This document shows positions 1 through 14,255 of a stretch of DNA of 64,000 bases, in pieces. Origin of the DNA: Amaranthus tricolor (Eukaryota; Streptophyta; Magnoliopsida; Caryophyllales; Amaranthaceae); NCBI RefSeq assembly GCF_026212465.1, contig NC_080056.1, forward strand, positions 21,395,201 through 21,459,200, in the 5' to 3' direction. Every line of letters starts with the position of its first letter. The first letter of the stretch is position 1. Below the pieces are notes generated by a model, which made no database searches, had not been told where the DNA came from, and saw nothing but the letters and a program-made list of their open reading frames with translations. A program made the translations under genes and the position numbers.

Positions 1-3000
1 TCTAAGTTGCGATTTTTTTGTTTTTTTAGCATTTTTTTCACTTTCTCGTATAAAACTGTTGAAACATGGTTCGTCTTGCATGAAATATTTCACACAACAC
101 TATTTGTTATATATTATTGTCTTGAAATGATTAGAATAAACAACATATAGTCATATGCTTGAAATTACGTGCTCAGTTGTGCTTTTGAGGTTTTTTAAGC
201 TTTTTTTGCACTTTCTGCATTAAGTGATTGAAACCTGGTTTCTTGGCCACGAAACATGGCACACTACCCAATTTGTTATATATTATTGTGTTGAAATAGT
301 GAAAGTTGAAAACAATTGTCATATGCTTCAAAGTACGTGTTAATTTGCGTTTTTAATGTTTTTTAAGCTTTCTTGGCACTTTCTCGCATAAAGTGATTAA
401 TACGTGGTTTGTTTTGCAGGAAGCTTGTCACTAAATAGTATATGGTATATATTATTGTGTTGAAATGGTGACAATCGAAAAAAATAGTCATATGCTTGAA
501 ATTACGTGCGAAGTTGCGTGTTTAATGTTTTTTAAGCGTTTTTGGCTCTCTATCACATAAACAAGTTCAATCTTGGTTTGTTTTGCATCAAAAATGGCAC
601 TAAACACTATTTGGTATATATTACTGTGTTTAAATTGTTAGAATCGAAAACAATAGTCATATGCTTGAAACTATGTGCTAAGTTGCATTTTAAAGGTTTT
701 TTTAATCTTTTTTGGCACTTTCTCGTGTAATGTGGTTCAAACTTGGTTTGTTTGCCACGAAACTTGTGACACAACACTAATTGGTATATATTGTTGTGTC
801 GAAATGGTAACAATCGAAAACAATAGTCATATGCTTGAAATTACGTGTTAAGTTGCGTTTGTAAGGTAGTTTAAGCTTTTTTGGCATTTTCTCGTATAAG
901 GTGGTTAAAACGTCGTTTGTTTTTCATGAAACTTGTCACTAAACACTATTTGGTATATATTATTTTGTGGAATAGATTAAAATCGAAAAAAATAGTCATA
1001 TGCTTGAATTAATGTTCTAAATTGCGTTTTTGGGGTTTTTTTTTACCCATTTTGGGCACTTTCTCACATAAAGTAGTTCAAACATGGTTTGTTTTGCATG
1101 AAACATTACACACAACACTATTTGTTATATATTATTGTGTTGAAATGATTAGAATCCATAACATATAATCATATGCTTGAAATTACGTGCTAAGTTGTGT
1201 GTTTGAGGTTTTTTAAAAGCGTTTTTGACACTTTCTCGCATAAAGTGGTTCAAAATTTGTCTCTTTTGCATCAAACTTGGCACTAAACACTATTTTGTAT
1301 ATATTATTGTGTTAAATTAGTTAGAATTGAAAACAACAGTCATAAGCTAGAAATTACATTCTAATTTGCGTTTTTTGTGTGTTTAAAGCATTTTTGGCAT
1401 CTTCTCGCATAAAGTATTTCACATGGTTTATTTTGTATGAAACATTGCATAGAACACTATTTTTCATATATTATTGTTTTGTAATGATTAGAATCCAAAA
1501 TATATAATCATATGCTTGAAATTACGTGCAAAGTTGCGTGTTTGAGGTTTTTAAAAGCGTTTTTTGAACTTTCTCGTATAAAGTGGTTCAAAATTGGTTT
1601 CTTATGCATAAAACTTGGTACTAAACACTAGTTGGTATATATTATTGTTTTTAATTAGTTAGAATCGAAAACAATAGTCATATGCTTGAAATTACGTTCT
1701 AAGTTGCGATTTTGGGGTTTTTTTAGAATTTTTTTCACTTCCTCGTATAAAATTGTTCAAACATGGTTCGTCTTGCATGAAATATTTCACACAACACTAT
1801 TTGTTACATATTATTGTCTTGAAATGATTAGAATAAAAAACATATAGTCATATTCTTGAAATTACGTGCTCAGTTGTGTGTTTGAGGTTTTTTAAGCTTT
1901 TTTTGCACTTTCTGCATTAAGTGATTCAAACCTGGTTTCTTGGCCACGAAACATGGCACACATCCCAATTTGTTATATATTATTGTGTTGAATGGTGACA
2001 ATCGAAAAAAATAGTCATATGTTTTAAATTACGTGCGAAGTTGCGTGTTTAATGTTTTTTAATCGTTTTTGGCTCTCTATCACATAAACTGGTTCAATCT
2101 TGGTTTGTTTTTCATCTAAAATGGCAATAAACACTATTTGGTATATATTATTCTGTTGAAATTGTTAGAATCGAAAACAATAGTCATATGCTTGAAACTA
2201 CGTGCTAAGTTGCATTTTAAAGGTTTTTTTAATCTTTTTTGGCACTTTCTCGTATAATGTGGTTCAAACTTGGTTTGTTTGCCATGAAACATAGGACACA
2301 AACACTATTTGATATATGTTTTTTTGTAGAAATTATTAGAATCCATAACATATAATCATATGCTTGAAATTACGTGCTAAGTTGCGTGTTTGAAGTTTTT
2401 TAAAAGCGTTTTTGACACTTTCTCGAATAAAGTGGTTCAAATTTTTTCTCTTTTGCATGAAACTTGGAACTAAACACTATTTTGTATATATTATTGTGTT
2501 GAAATAGTTAGAATTGAAAAGAACAGTCATAAGCTTGAAATTACGTTCTAATTTGTGTTTTTTGGGTGTTTAAAGCATTTTTGGCATCTTCTCGCATAAA
2601 GTATTTGAAATATGGCTTGTTTTGCATGAAACATTGCACAGAACACTATTTTTCATATATTATTGTTTTGTAATGATTAGAATCCAAAATATATAATCAT
2701 ATTCTTTAAATTACGTGCAAAGTTGCGTGTTTGAAGTTTTTAAAAGCGTTTTTTGAACTTTCTCGGATAAAGTGGTTCAAAATGGGTTTCTTTTGCATAA
2801 AACATGGCACTAAACACTAGTTGGTATATATTATTGTGTTGAATTAGTTAGAATCGAAAACAATAGTCATATGGTTGAAATTACGTTCTAAGTTGCGATT
2901 TTGGGGTTTTTTTAGCATCTTTTTCACTTTCTCGTATAAAATTGTTCCAACATGGTTCGTTTTGCATGAAATATTTCACACAACACTATTTGTTATATAT

Positions 3001-6000
3001 TATTGTCTTGAAATGATTACAATAAAAAACATATACTCATATGCTTGAAATTACGTGCTCAGTTGCGTGTTTGAGGTTTTTAAGCTTTTTTTGCACTTTC
3101 TGCATTAAGTGATTCGAACCTGGTTTCTTGGCCACGAAACATGGCACACAACCCTCTTTGTTATATATTATTGTGTTGAAATGGTGACAGTTGAAAACAA
3201 TTATCATATGCTTCAAATTACGTGCTAAGTTGCGTTTTTAATGTTTTTTAAGCTTTCTTGGCACTTTCTCGCATAAAGTGATTAAAACGTGGTTTGTTTT
3301 GCAGGAAGCTTGTCACTAAATAGTATATAGTATATATTATTGTGTTGAAATGGTTACAATCGAAAAAAATAGTCATATGCTTGAAGTTACGTGCGAAGTT
3401 GCGTGTTTAATGTTTTTTAAGCGTTTTAGGCACTCTATCACATAAACTGGTTCAATCTTGGTTTGTTTTGCATAAAAAATGGCACTAAACACTATTTGTT
3501 ATATATTATTGTGTTTAAATTGTTAGAATCGAAAACAATAGTCATATGCTTGAAACTACGTGGTAAGTTGCATTTTAAATGTTTTTTAATCTTTTTTGGC
3601 ACTTTCTCGTATAATGTGGTTCAAACTTGGTTTGTTTGCCATGAAACTTGGGCCACAACACTAATTGGTATATATAGTTGTGTTGAAATGGTAACAATCG
3701 AAAACAATAACCTTATGTTTGAAATTACGTTTTAAGTTGCGTTTTTAAGGTAGTTTATGCTTTTTTGGCATTTTCTCGCATAAGTTGGTTAAAACGTGGT
3801 TTGTTTTGCATGAAACTTGTCACTAAACACTATTTGGTATATAATATTTTGTACAAATGGTTAAAATCGAAAACAATAGTCATAAGTTGCGTTTTTGGGG
3901 TTTTTGGCACTTTCTCGCATAAAGTAGTTCAAACATGGTTTCTTTTACATTAAACATTGCACACAACACTATTTATTATATATTATTGTGTTGAAATGAT
4001 TAGAATCCATAACATATAATCATATGCTTTAAATTAAGTGCTAAGTTGCGTGTTTGAGGTTTTTTAAAAGCGTTTTTGACACTTTCTCGCATAAAGTGGT
4101 TCAAAATTTGTCTCTTTTGCATGAAAATCGGCACTAAACACTATTTTGTATATATTATTGTGTTGAAATATATAGAATTGAAAACATCAGTCATAAGCTT
4201 AAAATTATGTTCTAATTTGTGTTTTTTAGGTGTTTAAAGCGTTTTTGGCATCTTCTGGCATAAAGTATTTCAAATATGGTTTCTTTTGCATGAAACATTG
4301 CACAGAACACTATTTTTCATATATTATTGTGTTGAAATGAATAGAATCCAAAATATATAATCATATGCTTGAAATTACGTGCAAAGTTGCGTGTTAAAGG
4401 TTTTTAAAAGCGTTTTTTGCACTTTCTCGCACAAAGTGGTTCAATATTGGTTTCTTTTGCATAAAACTTGGCACTAAACACTAGTCGGTATGTATTATTG
4501 TGTTGAAATAGTTGGAATCGAAAACAATAGTCATATGCTTGAAATTACGTTCTAAGTTGCGATTTTGGGGATTTTTAGCATTTTTTTCACTTTCTCGTAT
4601 AAAATTGTTCAAACATGGTTCGTTTTGCATGAAATATTTCTCACAATACTATTTGTTATATATGATTGTCTTGAAATGATTAGAATAAAAAAACATATAG
4701 TCATATGCTTGAAATGACGTGCTAAGTTGCGTGTTTGAGCTTTTTTAAGCGTTTTTTTCACTTTCTGCATTAAGTGATTCAAACCTGGTTTCTTGGCCAC
4801 GAAACATGGCACACAACACTATTTGTTATATATTATTGTGTTTAAATGGTGAAAGTTGAAAACAATTGTTATATGCTTCAAATTACGTGCTAAGTTGCGT
4901 TTTTAATGTTTTTTGAGCTTCTGGGCACTTTCTCGCATAAAGTGATTAAAACGTGGTTTTATTTTCGGGAAGCTTGTCACTAAATAGTATATGGTATATA
5001 TTATTGTGTTGAAATGGTGATAATCGAAAAAAATAGTCATATGCTTGAAATTACTTGCGAATTTGCGTGTTTAATGTTTTTTAAGCGCTTTTGGCTGTGT
5101 ATCACATAAACTGGTTCAATCTTGGTTTGTTTTGCATCAAAAATAGCACTAAACACTATTTGGTATATATTATTGTGTTGAAATTGTTAGAATCGAAAAC
5201 AATAGTCATATGCTTGAAACTAAGTGCTAAGTTGCATTTTAAAGGTTTTTTAATCTTTTTTAGCACTTTCTCGTATAATGTGGTTCAAACTTGGTTTGTT
5301 TGCCACGAAACTTGGTACACAACACTATTTGGTATATATTGTTGTGTCGAAATGGTAACAATCGAAAACAATAGTCATATGCTTGAAATTACATGTTAAG
5401 CTGCGTTTGTAAAGGTAGTTTAAGCTTTTTTGGCATTTTCTCGCATAAGGTGGTTAAAACGTGGTTTGTTTTGCATGAAACTTGTCACTAAACACTATTT
5501 GGTATATATTATTTTGTGGAAATGGTTAAAATCGGAAACAATAGTCATATGCTTGAATTTATATTCTAAATTGCGTTTTTGGGGTTTTTTTACCCATTTT
5601 TGGCACTTTCTCGCATAAAGTAGTTCAAACATGGTTTTTTTTTGCATGAAACATTGCACACAACACTATTTGTTATATATTATTGTGTTGAAATCATTAG
5701 AATCCATAACATATAATCATATGCTTGAAATTACGTGCTAATTTGCGTGTTTGAGGTTTTTTCAAAGCGTTTTTGACACTCTCTCACATAAAGTGGTTCA
5801 AAATTTGTCTTTTTTGCATGAAACTTTGCACTAAACACTATTTTGTATATATTTGTGTTGAAATAGATAGAATTGAAAACAACAGTCATAAGCTTGAAAT
5901 TATTTTCTAATTTGCGTTTTTTGGGTGTTTAAAGCAATTTTGGCATCTTCTCGCATATAGTATTTCAAACATGGTTTGTTTTGCATGAAACATTGCACAG

Positions 6001-6530
6001 AACACTATGTTTCATATATTATTGTGTTTAAATGATTAGAATCCAAAATATATAATCATATGCTTGAAATTACTTACAAAGTTGCGTGTTTGAGGTTTTT
6101 AAAAGCGTTTTTTGCACTTTCTCGCATAAATCGGTTCAAAATTGGTTTGTTTTTCATAGAACTTGGCACTAAACACTAGTTGGTATATATTATTGTGTTG
6201 AAATGGTGAAAGTTGAAAAAAATTGTCATATGCTTCAAATTACGTGCTAAGTTGCGTTTTTAATGTTTTTTAAGCTTTCTTGGCACTTTCTCGCATAAAG
6301 TGATTTAAACGTGGTTTTTTTTCCGGGAAGCTTGTCACTAAATAGTATATGGTATATATTACTGTGTTGAAATGGTGATAATCGAAAAAAATAGTCAGAT
6401 GCTTGAAATTACTTGCGAAGTTGCGTGTTTAATGTTTTTTAAGCGTTTTTGGCTCTCTATCACATAAACTGGTTCAATCTTGGTTTGTTTTGCTTCAAAA
6501 ATAGCACTAAACACTATTTGGTATATATTA
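1..6530 (+). repeat. Diverged satellite flank with irregular 7- to 10-monomer blocks
   Basis: The same satellite, with more differences between related monomers than in the HOR A domain. The variant carrying 'ctctatcacataaactgg' recurs near 542, 2,078, 3,428, 5,091 and 6,450, with gaps of roughly 9, 8, 10 and 8 monomers. The variant with 'tctaagttgcgatttt' recurs at 1, 1,698, 2,887 and 4,551, with gaps of 10, 7 and 10 monomers. This looks like an older, less homogenised precursor of the 18-monomer HOR. The regular 8+10 alternation is recognisable from about 5.1 kb, but near-identity with later copies only starts around 6.53 kb. Confidence 0.8.
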
Positions 6531-9500
6531 TTGTGTTGAAATTGTTAGAATCGAAAACAATAGTCATATGCTTGAAACTAAGTGCTAAGTTGTTAAAGGT
6601 TTTTTAATCTTTTTTGGCACTTTCTCGTATAATGTGGTTCAAACTTGTTTTGTTTGCCACGAAACTTGGGACACAACACTATTTTGTATATATTGTTGTG
6701 TCGAAATGGTAACAATCGAAAACAATAGTCATATGCTTAAAATTTCGTGTTAAGTTGCGTTTGTAAAGGTAGTTTAAGCTTTTTTGGCATTTTTTCGCAT
6801 ACGGTGGTTAAAACGTGGTTTGTTTTGCATGACACTTGTCACTAAACACTATTTGGTATATATTATTTTGTGGAAATGATTAAAATCGAAAACAATAGTC
6901 ATATGCTTTAATTTATGTTCTGAATTGCATTTTTGGGGTTTTTTTTTACCCTTTTTTGGCTCTTTCTCGCATAAAGTAGTTCAAACATGGTTTGTTTTGC
7001 ATGAAACATTGCACACAACACTATCTGTTATATATTATTTTGTTGAAATGATTAGAATCCGTAACATATAATCATATGCTTGAAATTACGTGCTAAGTTG
7101 CATGTTTGAGGTTTTTTCAAAGCGTTTTTGACACTTTCTCGTATAAAGTGGTTCAAAATTTGTCTCTTTTGCATGAAACTTGGCAGTAAACACTATTTTG
7201 TATATATTATTGTGTTGAAATAGTTAGATTTGAAAACAACAGTCATAAGCTTGAAATTACGTTCTAATTTGTGTTTTTTGGGTGTTTAAAGCAATTTTGG
7301 CATCTTCTCGACTAAAGTATTTCAAACATGGTTTGTTTTGCATGAAACATTGCACAGAACACTATTTTTCATATATTATTGTGTTGAAATGATTAGAATC
7401 AAAAATATATAATCATATGCTTAAAATTACGTACAAAGTTGCGTGTTTGAGGTTTTTAAAAGCGTTTTATGCACTTTCTCGCATAAAGTGGTTCAAAATT
7501 GGTTTCTTTTGCATAAAACTTGGCACTAAACACTAGTTGGTATATATTATTGTGTGGAAATAGTTAAAATCAATAACAATAGTCATATGCTTGAAATTAC
7601 GTTCTAAGGTGCGATTTTGCGGTGTTTTTAGCATTTTTTTCACTTTCTCGTATAAAATTGTTCAAACATGGTTCGTTTTGCATTAAATATTTCACACAAC
7701 ACTTTTTGTTATATGTTATTGTTTTGAAATGATTAGAATAAAAAATGAATAGTCATATGCTTAAAAATACGTGCTCAATTGCGTGTTTGAGGGCTTTTTA
7801 AACGTTTTTTACACTTTCTGGATTAAGTGATTCAAATTTGGTTTCTTCGCCACGAAACATGGCACACAACCCTATTTGTTATATATTATTGTGTTGAAAT
7901 GGTGACAGTTGAAAACAATTGTAATATGCTTCAAATTACGTGCTAAGTTGCGTTTTTAATGTTTTTTAAGCTTTCTTGGCCCTTTCTCGCATAAAGTGAT
8001 TAAAACATGGTTTGTTTTGCAGTAAGCTGGTCACTAAATAGTATATGGTATATAATATTGTGTTGAAATGGTGACAATCGAAAAAAATAGTCATATGCTT
8101 GAAATTACGTGCGAAGTTGCGTGTTTAATGTTTTTTAAGAGTTTTTGGCTTTCGATCACATAAACTGGTTCAATCTTGGTTTGTTTTGCATCAAAAATGG
8201 CACTAAACGCTATTTTGTATATATAATTGTGTTGAAATTATTAGAATCGAAAACAATAGTCATATGCTTGAAACTACGTGCTAAGTTGCATTTTAAAGGT
8301 TTTTTAATCTTATTTGGCACTTTCTCGTATAATGTGGTTCAAACTTGGTTTTTTTGCCACGAAACATGGGACACAACACCATTTGGTATATATTGTTGTG
8401 TCGAAATGGTAACAATCGAAAACAATAGTCATATGCTTCAAATTACGTGTTAAGTTGCGTTCGTAAGGTAGTTTAAGCTTTTTTGGCATTTTCTCGCATA
8501 AGGTGGTTAAAACGTGGTTTGTTTTGCTTGAAACTTGTAACTAAACACAATTTGGTATATATTATTTTGTGGAAATGGTTAAAATCGGAAACAATAGTCA
8601 TATGCTTGAATTTATGTTCTAAATTGCTGTTTTTTGGTTTTTTTACCCATTTTTGGCACTTTCTCGTATAAAATAGTTCAAACATGGTTTGTTTTGCATG
8701 AAACATTGCACACAACACTATTTGTTATATATTATTGTGTTGAAATGATTAGAATCCGTAACATATAATCATGTGCTTGAAATTGCGTGCTAAGTTGCGT
8801 GTTTAAGGTTTTTTAAAAGCGTTTTTGACACTTTCTCGCATAAAGTGGTTCAAAATTTGTCTCTTTTGCATGAAACTTGGCACTAAACACTATTTTGTAT
8901 ATATTATTGTGTTGAAATAGTTAGAATTGAAAACAACAGTCATAAGCTTGAAATTATGTTCTAATTTGCGTTTTTTGGGTGTTTAAAGAAATTTTGGCAT
9001 CTTCTCGCATATAGTATTTCAAACATGGTTTGTTTTGCATGAAACATTGCACAGAACACTATTTTTCATATATTATTGTGTTGAAATAATTAGAATCCAA
9101 AATATATAATCATGTTCTTGAAATTACGTGCAAAGTTGCGTGTTTGAGGTTTTTTAAAAGCGTTTTTTTTGCACTTTCTCGCATAAAGTGGTTCAAAATT
9201 GGTTTCTTTTGCATAAAACATGGCACTAAACACTAGTTGGTATATATTATTGTGTTGAAATAGTTAAAATCGAAAACAATAGTCATATGCTTCATATTAC
9301 ATGCTAAGTTGCGTTTTTAATGTTTTTTAAGCTTTCTTGGCACTTACTCGCATAAATTGATTAAAACGTGGTTTGTTTTGCAGGAAACTTGTCAATAAAT
9401 AGTATTTGGTATATATTATTGTGTTGAAATGGTGACAAGCGAAAAAAATAGTCATATGTTTTAAATTACGTGCAAAGTTGCTTGTTTAATGATTTTTAAA

Positions 9501-11199
9501 TGTTTTTGGCACTCTCTCATATAAACTGGTTCAAACTTGGTTTGTTTTGCATCAAAAATGGCACTAAACACTATTTGGTATATATTATTGTGTTGAAATT
9601 GTTAGAATCGAAAACAATAGTCATATGCTTGAAACTAAGTGCTAAGTTGTTAAAGGTTTTTTAATCTTTTTTGGCACTTTCTCGTATAATGTGGTTCAAA
9701 CTTGTTTTGTTTGCCACGAAACTTGGGACACAACACTATTTTGTATATATTGTTGTGTCGAAATGGTAACAATCGAAAACAATAGTCATATGCTTGAAAT
9801 TTCGTGTTAAGTTGCGTTTGTAAAGGTAGTTTAAGCTTTTTTGGCATTTTTTCGCATACGTTGGTTAAAACGTGGTTTATTTTGCATGACACTTGTCACT
9901 AAACATATTTGGTATATATTATTTTGTGGAAATGATTAAAATCGAAAACAATAGTCATATGCTTTAATTTATGTTCTGAATTGCGTTTTTGGGGTTTTTT
10001 TTACCCTTTTTTGGCACTTTCTCGCATAAAGTAGTTCAAACATGGTTTGTTTTGCATGAAACATTGCACACAACACTATCTGTTATATATTATTTTGTTG
10101 AAATGATTAGAATCCGTAACATATAATCATATGCTTGAAATTACGTGCTAAGTTGCATGTTTGAGGTTTTTTCAAAGCGTTTTTGACACTTTCTCGTATA
10201 AAGTGGTTCAAAATTTGTCTCTTTTGCATGAAACTTGGCAGTAAACACTATTTTGTATATATTATTGTGTTGAAATAGTTAGATTTGAAAACAACAGTCA
10301 TAAGCTTGAAATTACGTTCTAATTTGTGTTTTTTGGGTGTTTAAAGCAATTTTGGCATCTTCTCGACTAAAGTATTTCAAACATGGTTTGTTTTGCATGA
10401 AACATTGCACAGAACACTATTTTTCATATATTATTGTGTTGAAATGATTAGAATCCAAAATATATAATCATATGCTTAAAATTACGTACAAAGTTGCGTG
10501 TTTGAGGTTTTTAAAAGCGTTTTATGCACTTTCTCGCATAAAGTGGTTCAAAATTGGTTTCTTTTGCATAAAACTTGGCACTAAACACTAGTTGGTATAT
10601 ATTATTGTGTGGAAATAGTTAAAATCAATAACAATAGTCATATGCTTGAAATTACGTTCTAAGGTGCGATTTTGCGGTGTTTTTAGCATTTTTTTCACTT
10701 TCTCGTATAAAATTGTTCAAACATGGTTCGTTTTGCATTAAATATTTCACACAACACTTTTTGTTATATGTTATTGTTTTGAAATGATTAGAATAAAAAA
10801 CGAATAGTCATATGCTTAAAAATACGTGCTCAATTGCGTGTTTGAGGGCTTTTTAAACGTTTTTTACACTTTCTGGATTAAGTGATTCAAATTTGGTTTC
10901 TTCGCCACGAAACATGGCACACAACCCTATTTGTTATATATTATTGTGTTGAAATGGTGACAGTTGAAAACAATTGTAATATGCTTCAAATTACGTGCTA
11001 AGTTGCGTTTTTAATGTTTTTTAAGCTTTCTTGGCACTTTCTCGCATAAAGTGATTAAAACATGGTTTGTTTTGCAGGAAGCTGGTCACTAAATAGTATA
11101 TGGTATATATTATTGTGTTGAAATGGTGACAATCGAAAAAAATAGTCATATGCTTGAAATTACGTGCGAAGTTGCGTGTTTAATGTTTTTTAAGCGTTT

Positions 11200-14100
11200 T
11201 TGGCTTTCGATCACATAAACTGGTTCAATCTTGGTTTGTTTTGCATCAAAAATGGCACTAAACGCTATTTTGTATATATAATTGTGTTGAAATTATTAGA
11301 ATCGAAAACAATAGTCATATGCTTGAAACTACGTGCTAAGTTGCATTTTAAAGGTTTTTTAATCTTATTTGGCACTTTCTCGTATAATGTGGTTCAAACT
11401 TGGTTTGTTTGCCACGAAACATGGGACACAACACCATTTGGTATATATTGTTGTGTCGAAATGGTAACAATCGAAAACAATAGTCATATGCTTCAAATTA
11501 CGTGTTAAGTTGCGTTCGTAAGGTAGTTTAAGCTTTTTTGGCATTTTCTCGCATAAGGTGGTTAAAACGTGGTTTGTTTTGCTTGAAACTTGTAACTAAA
11601 CACAATTTGGTATATATTATTTTGTGGAAATGGTTAAAATCGGAAACAATAGTCATATGCTTGAATTTATGTTCTAAATTGCTGTTTTTTGGTTTTTTTA
11701 CCCATTTTTGGCACTTTCTCGTATAAAATAGTTCAAACATGGTTTGTTTTGCATGAAACATTGCACACAACACTATTTGTTATATATTATTGTGTTGAAA
11801 TGATTAGAATCCGTAACATATAATCATGTGCTTGAAATTGCGTGCTAAGTTGCGTGTTTAAGGTTTTTTAAAAGCGTTTTTGACACTTTCTCGCATAAAG
11901 TGGTTCAAAATTTGTCTCTTTTGCATGAAACTTGGCACTAAACACTATTTTGTATATATTATTGTGTTGAAATAGTTAGAATTGAAAACAACAGTCATAA
12001 GCTTGAAATTATGTTCTAATTTGCGTTTTTTGGGTGTTTAAAGAAATTTTGGCATCTTCTCGCATATAGTATTTCAAACATGGTTTGTTTTGCATGAAAC
12101 ATTGCACAGAACACTATTTTTCATATATTATTGTGTTGAAATAATTAGAATCCAAAATATATAATCATGTTCTTGAAATTACGTGCAAAGTTGCGTGTTT
12201 GAGGTTTTTTAAAAGCGTTTTTTTTGCACTTTCTCGCATAAAGTGGTTCAAAATTGGTTTCTTTTGCATAAAACATGGCACTAAACACTAGTTGGTATAT
12301 ATTATTGTGTTGAAATAGTTAAAATCGAAAACAATAGTCATATGCTTCATATTACATGCTAAGTTGCGTTTTTAATGTTTTTTAAGCTTTCTTGGCACTT
12401 ACTCGCATAAATTGATTAAAACGTGGTTTGTTTTGCAGGAAACTTGTCAATAAATAGTATTTGGTATATATTATTGTGTTGAAATGGTGACAAGCGAAAA
12501 AAATAGTCATATGTTTGAAATTACGTGCAAAGTTGCTTGTTTAATGATTTTTAAATGTTTTTGGCACTCTCTCATATAAACTGGTTCAAACTTGGTTTGT
12601 TTTGCATCAAAAATGGCACTAAACACTATTTGGTATATATTATTGTGTTGAAATTGTTAGAATCGAAAACAATAGTCATATGCTTGAAACTAAGTGCTAA
12701 GTTGTTAAAGGTTTTTTAATCTTTTTTGGCACTTTCTCGTATAATGTGGTTCAAACTTGTTTTGTTTGCCACGAAACTTGGGACACAACACTATTTTGTA
12801 TATATTGTTGTGTCGAAATGGTAACAATCGAAAACAATAGTCATATGCTTGAAATTTCGTGTTAAGTTGCGTTTGTAAAGGTAGTTTAAGCTTTTTTGGC
12901 ATTTTTTCGCATACGGTGGTTAAAACGTGGTTTATTTTGCATGACACTTGTCACTAAACACTATTTGGTATATATTATTTTGTGGAAATGATTAAAATCG
13001 AAAACAATAGTCATATGCTTTAATTTATGTTCTGAATTGCGTTTTTGGGGTTTTTTTTACCCTTTTTTGGCACTTTCTCGCATAAAGTAGTTCAAACATG
13101 GTTTGTTTTGCATGAAACATTGCACACAACACTATCTGTTATATATTATTTTGTTGAAATGATTAGAATCCGTAACATATAATCATATGCTTGAAATTAC
13201 GTGCTAAGTTGCATGTTTGAGGTTTTTTCAAAGCGTTTTTGACACTTTCTTGTATAAAGTGGTTCAAAATTTGTCTCTTTTGCATGAAACTTGGCAGTAA
13301 ACACTATTTTGTATATATTATTGTGTTGAAATAGTTAGATTTGAAAACAACAGTCATAAGCTTGAAATTACGTTCTAATTTGTGTTTTTTGGGTGTTTAA
13401 AGCAATTTTGGCATCTTCTCGACTAAAGTATTTCAAACATGGTTTGTTTTGCATGAAACATTGCACAGAACACTATTTTTCATATATTATTGTGTTGAAA
13501 TGATTAGAATCAAAAATATATAATCATATGCTTAAAATTACGTACAAAGTTGCGTGTTTGAGGTTTTTAAAAGCGTTTTATGCACTTTCTCGCATAAAGT
13601 GGTTCAAAATTGGTTTCTTTTGCATAAAACTTGGCACTAAACACTAGTTGGTATATATTATTGTGTGGAAATAGTTAAAATCGATAACAATAGTCATATG
13701 CTTGAAATTACGTTCTAAGGTGCGATTTTGCGGTGTTTTTAGCATTTTTTTCACTTTCTCGTATAAAATTGTTCAAACATGGTTCGTTTTGCATTAAATA
13801 TTTCACACAACACTTTTTGTTATATGTTATTGTTTTGAAATGATTAGAATAAAAAACGAATAGTCATATGCTTAAAAATACGTGCTCAATTGCGTGTTTG
13901 AGGGCTTTTTAAACGTTTTTTACACTTTCTGGATTAAGTGATTCAAATTTGGTTTCTTCGCCACGAAACATGGCACACAACCCTATTTGTTATATATTAT
14001 TGTGTTGAAATGGTGACAGTTGAAAACAATTGTAATATGCTTCAAATTACGTGCTAAGTTGCGTTTTTAATGTTTTTTAAGCTTTCTTGGCACTTTCTCG

Positions 14101-14255
14101 CATAAAGTGATTAAAACATGGTTTGTTTTGCAGGAAGCTGGTCACTAAATAGTATATGGTATATATTATTGTGTTGAAATGGTGACAATCGAAAAAAATA
14201 GTCATATGCTTGAAATTACGTGCGAAGTTGCGTGTTTAATGTTTTTTAAGCGTTT
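11200..14255 (+). repeat. Representative HOR A unit with 8+10 internal duplication
   Basis: Monomers 1-7 (11,201-12,391) correspond in order to monomers 9-15 (12,560-13,748), and monomer 8 (12,392) corresponds to monomer 18 (14,088). Examples: 1 and 9 share a 'cacataaactgg'-like box, 2 and 10 'cgtataatgtgg', 3 and 11 'gcataaggtgg'/'gcatacggtgg', 6 and 14 'ggcatcttctcg'. Monomers 16 ('cgtataaaattgttc', 13,749) and 17 ('ctggattaagtgattc', 13,919) have no partner in the first half. The unit therefore reads as an ancestral block of about 10 monomers that was duplicated, one half having lost two monomers. The order is read directly; the history is inferred. Confidence 0.82.
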
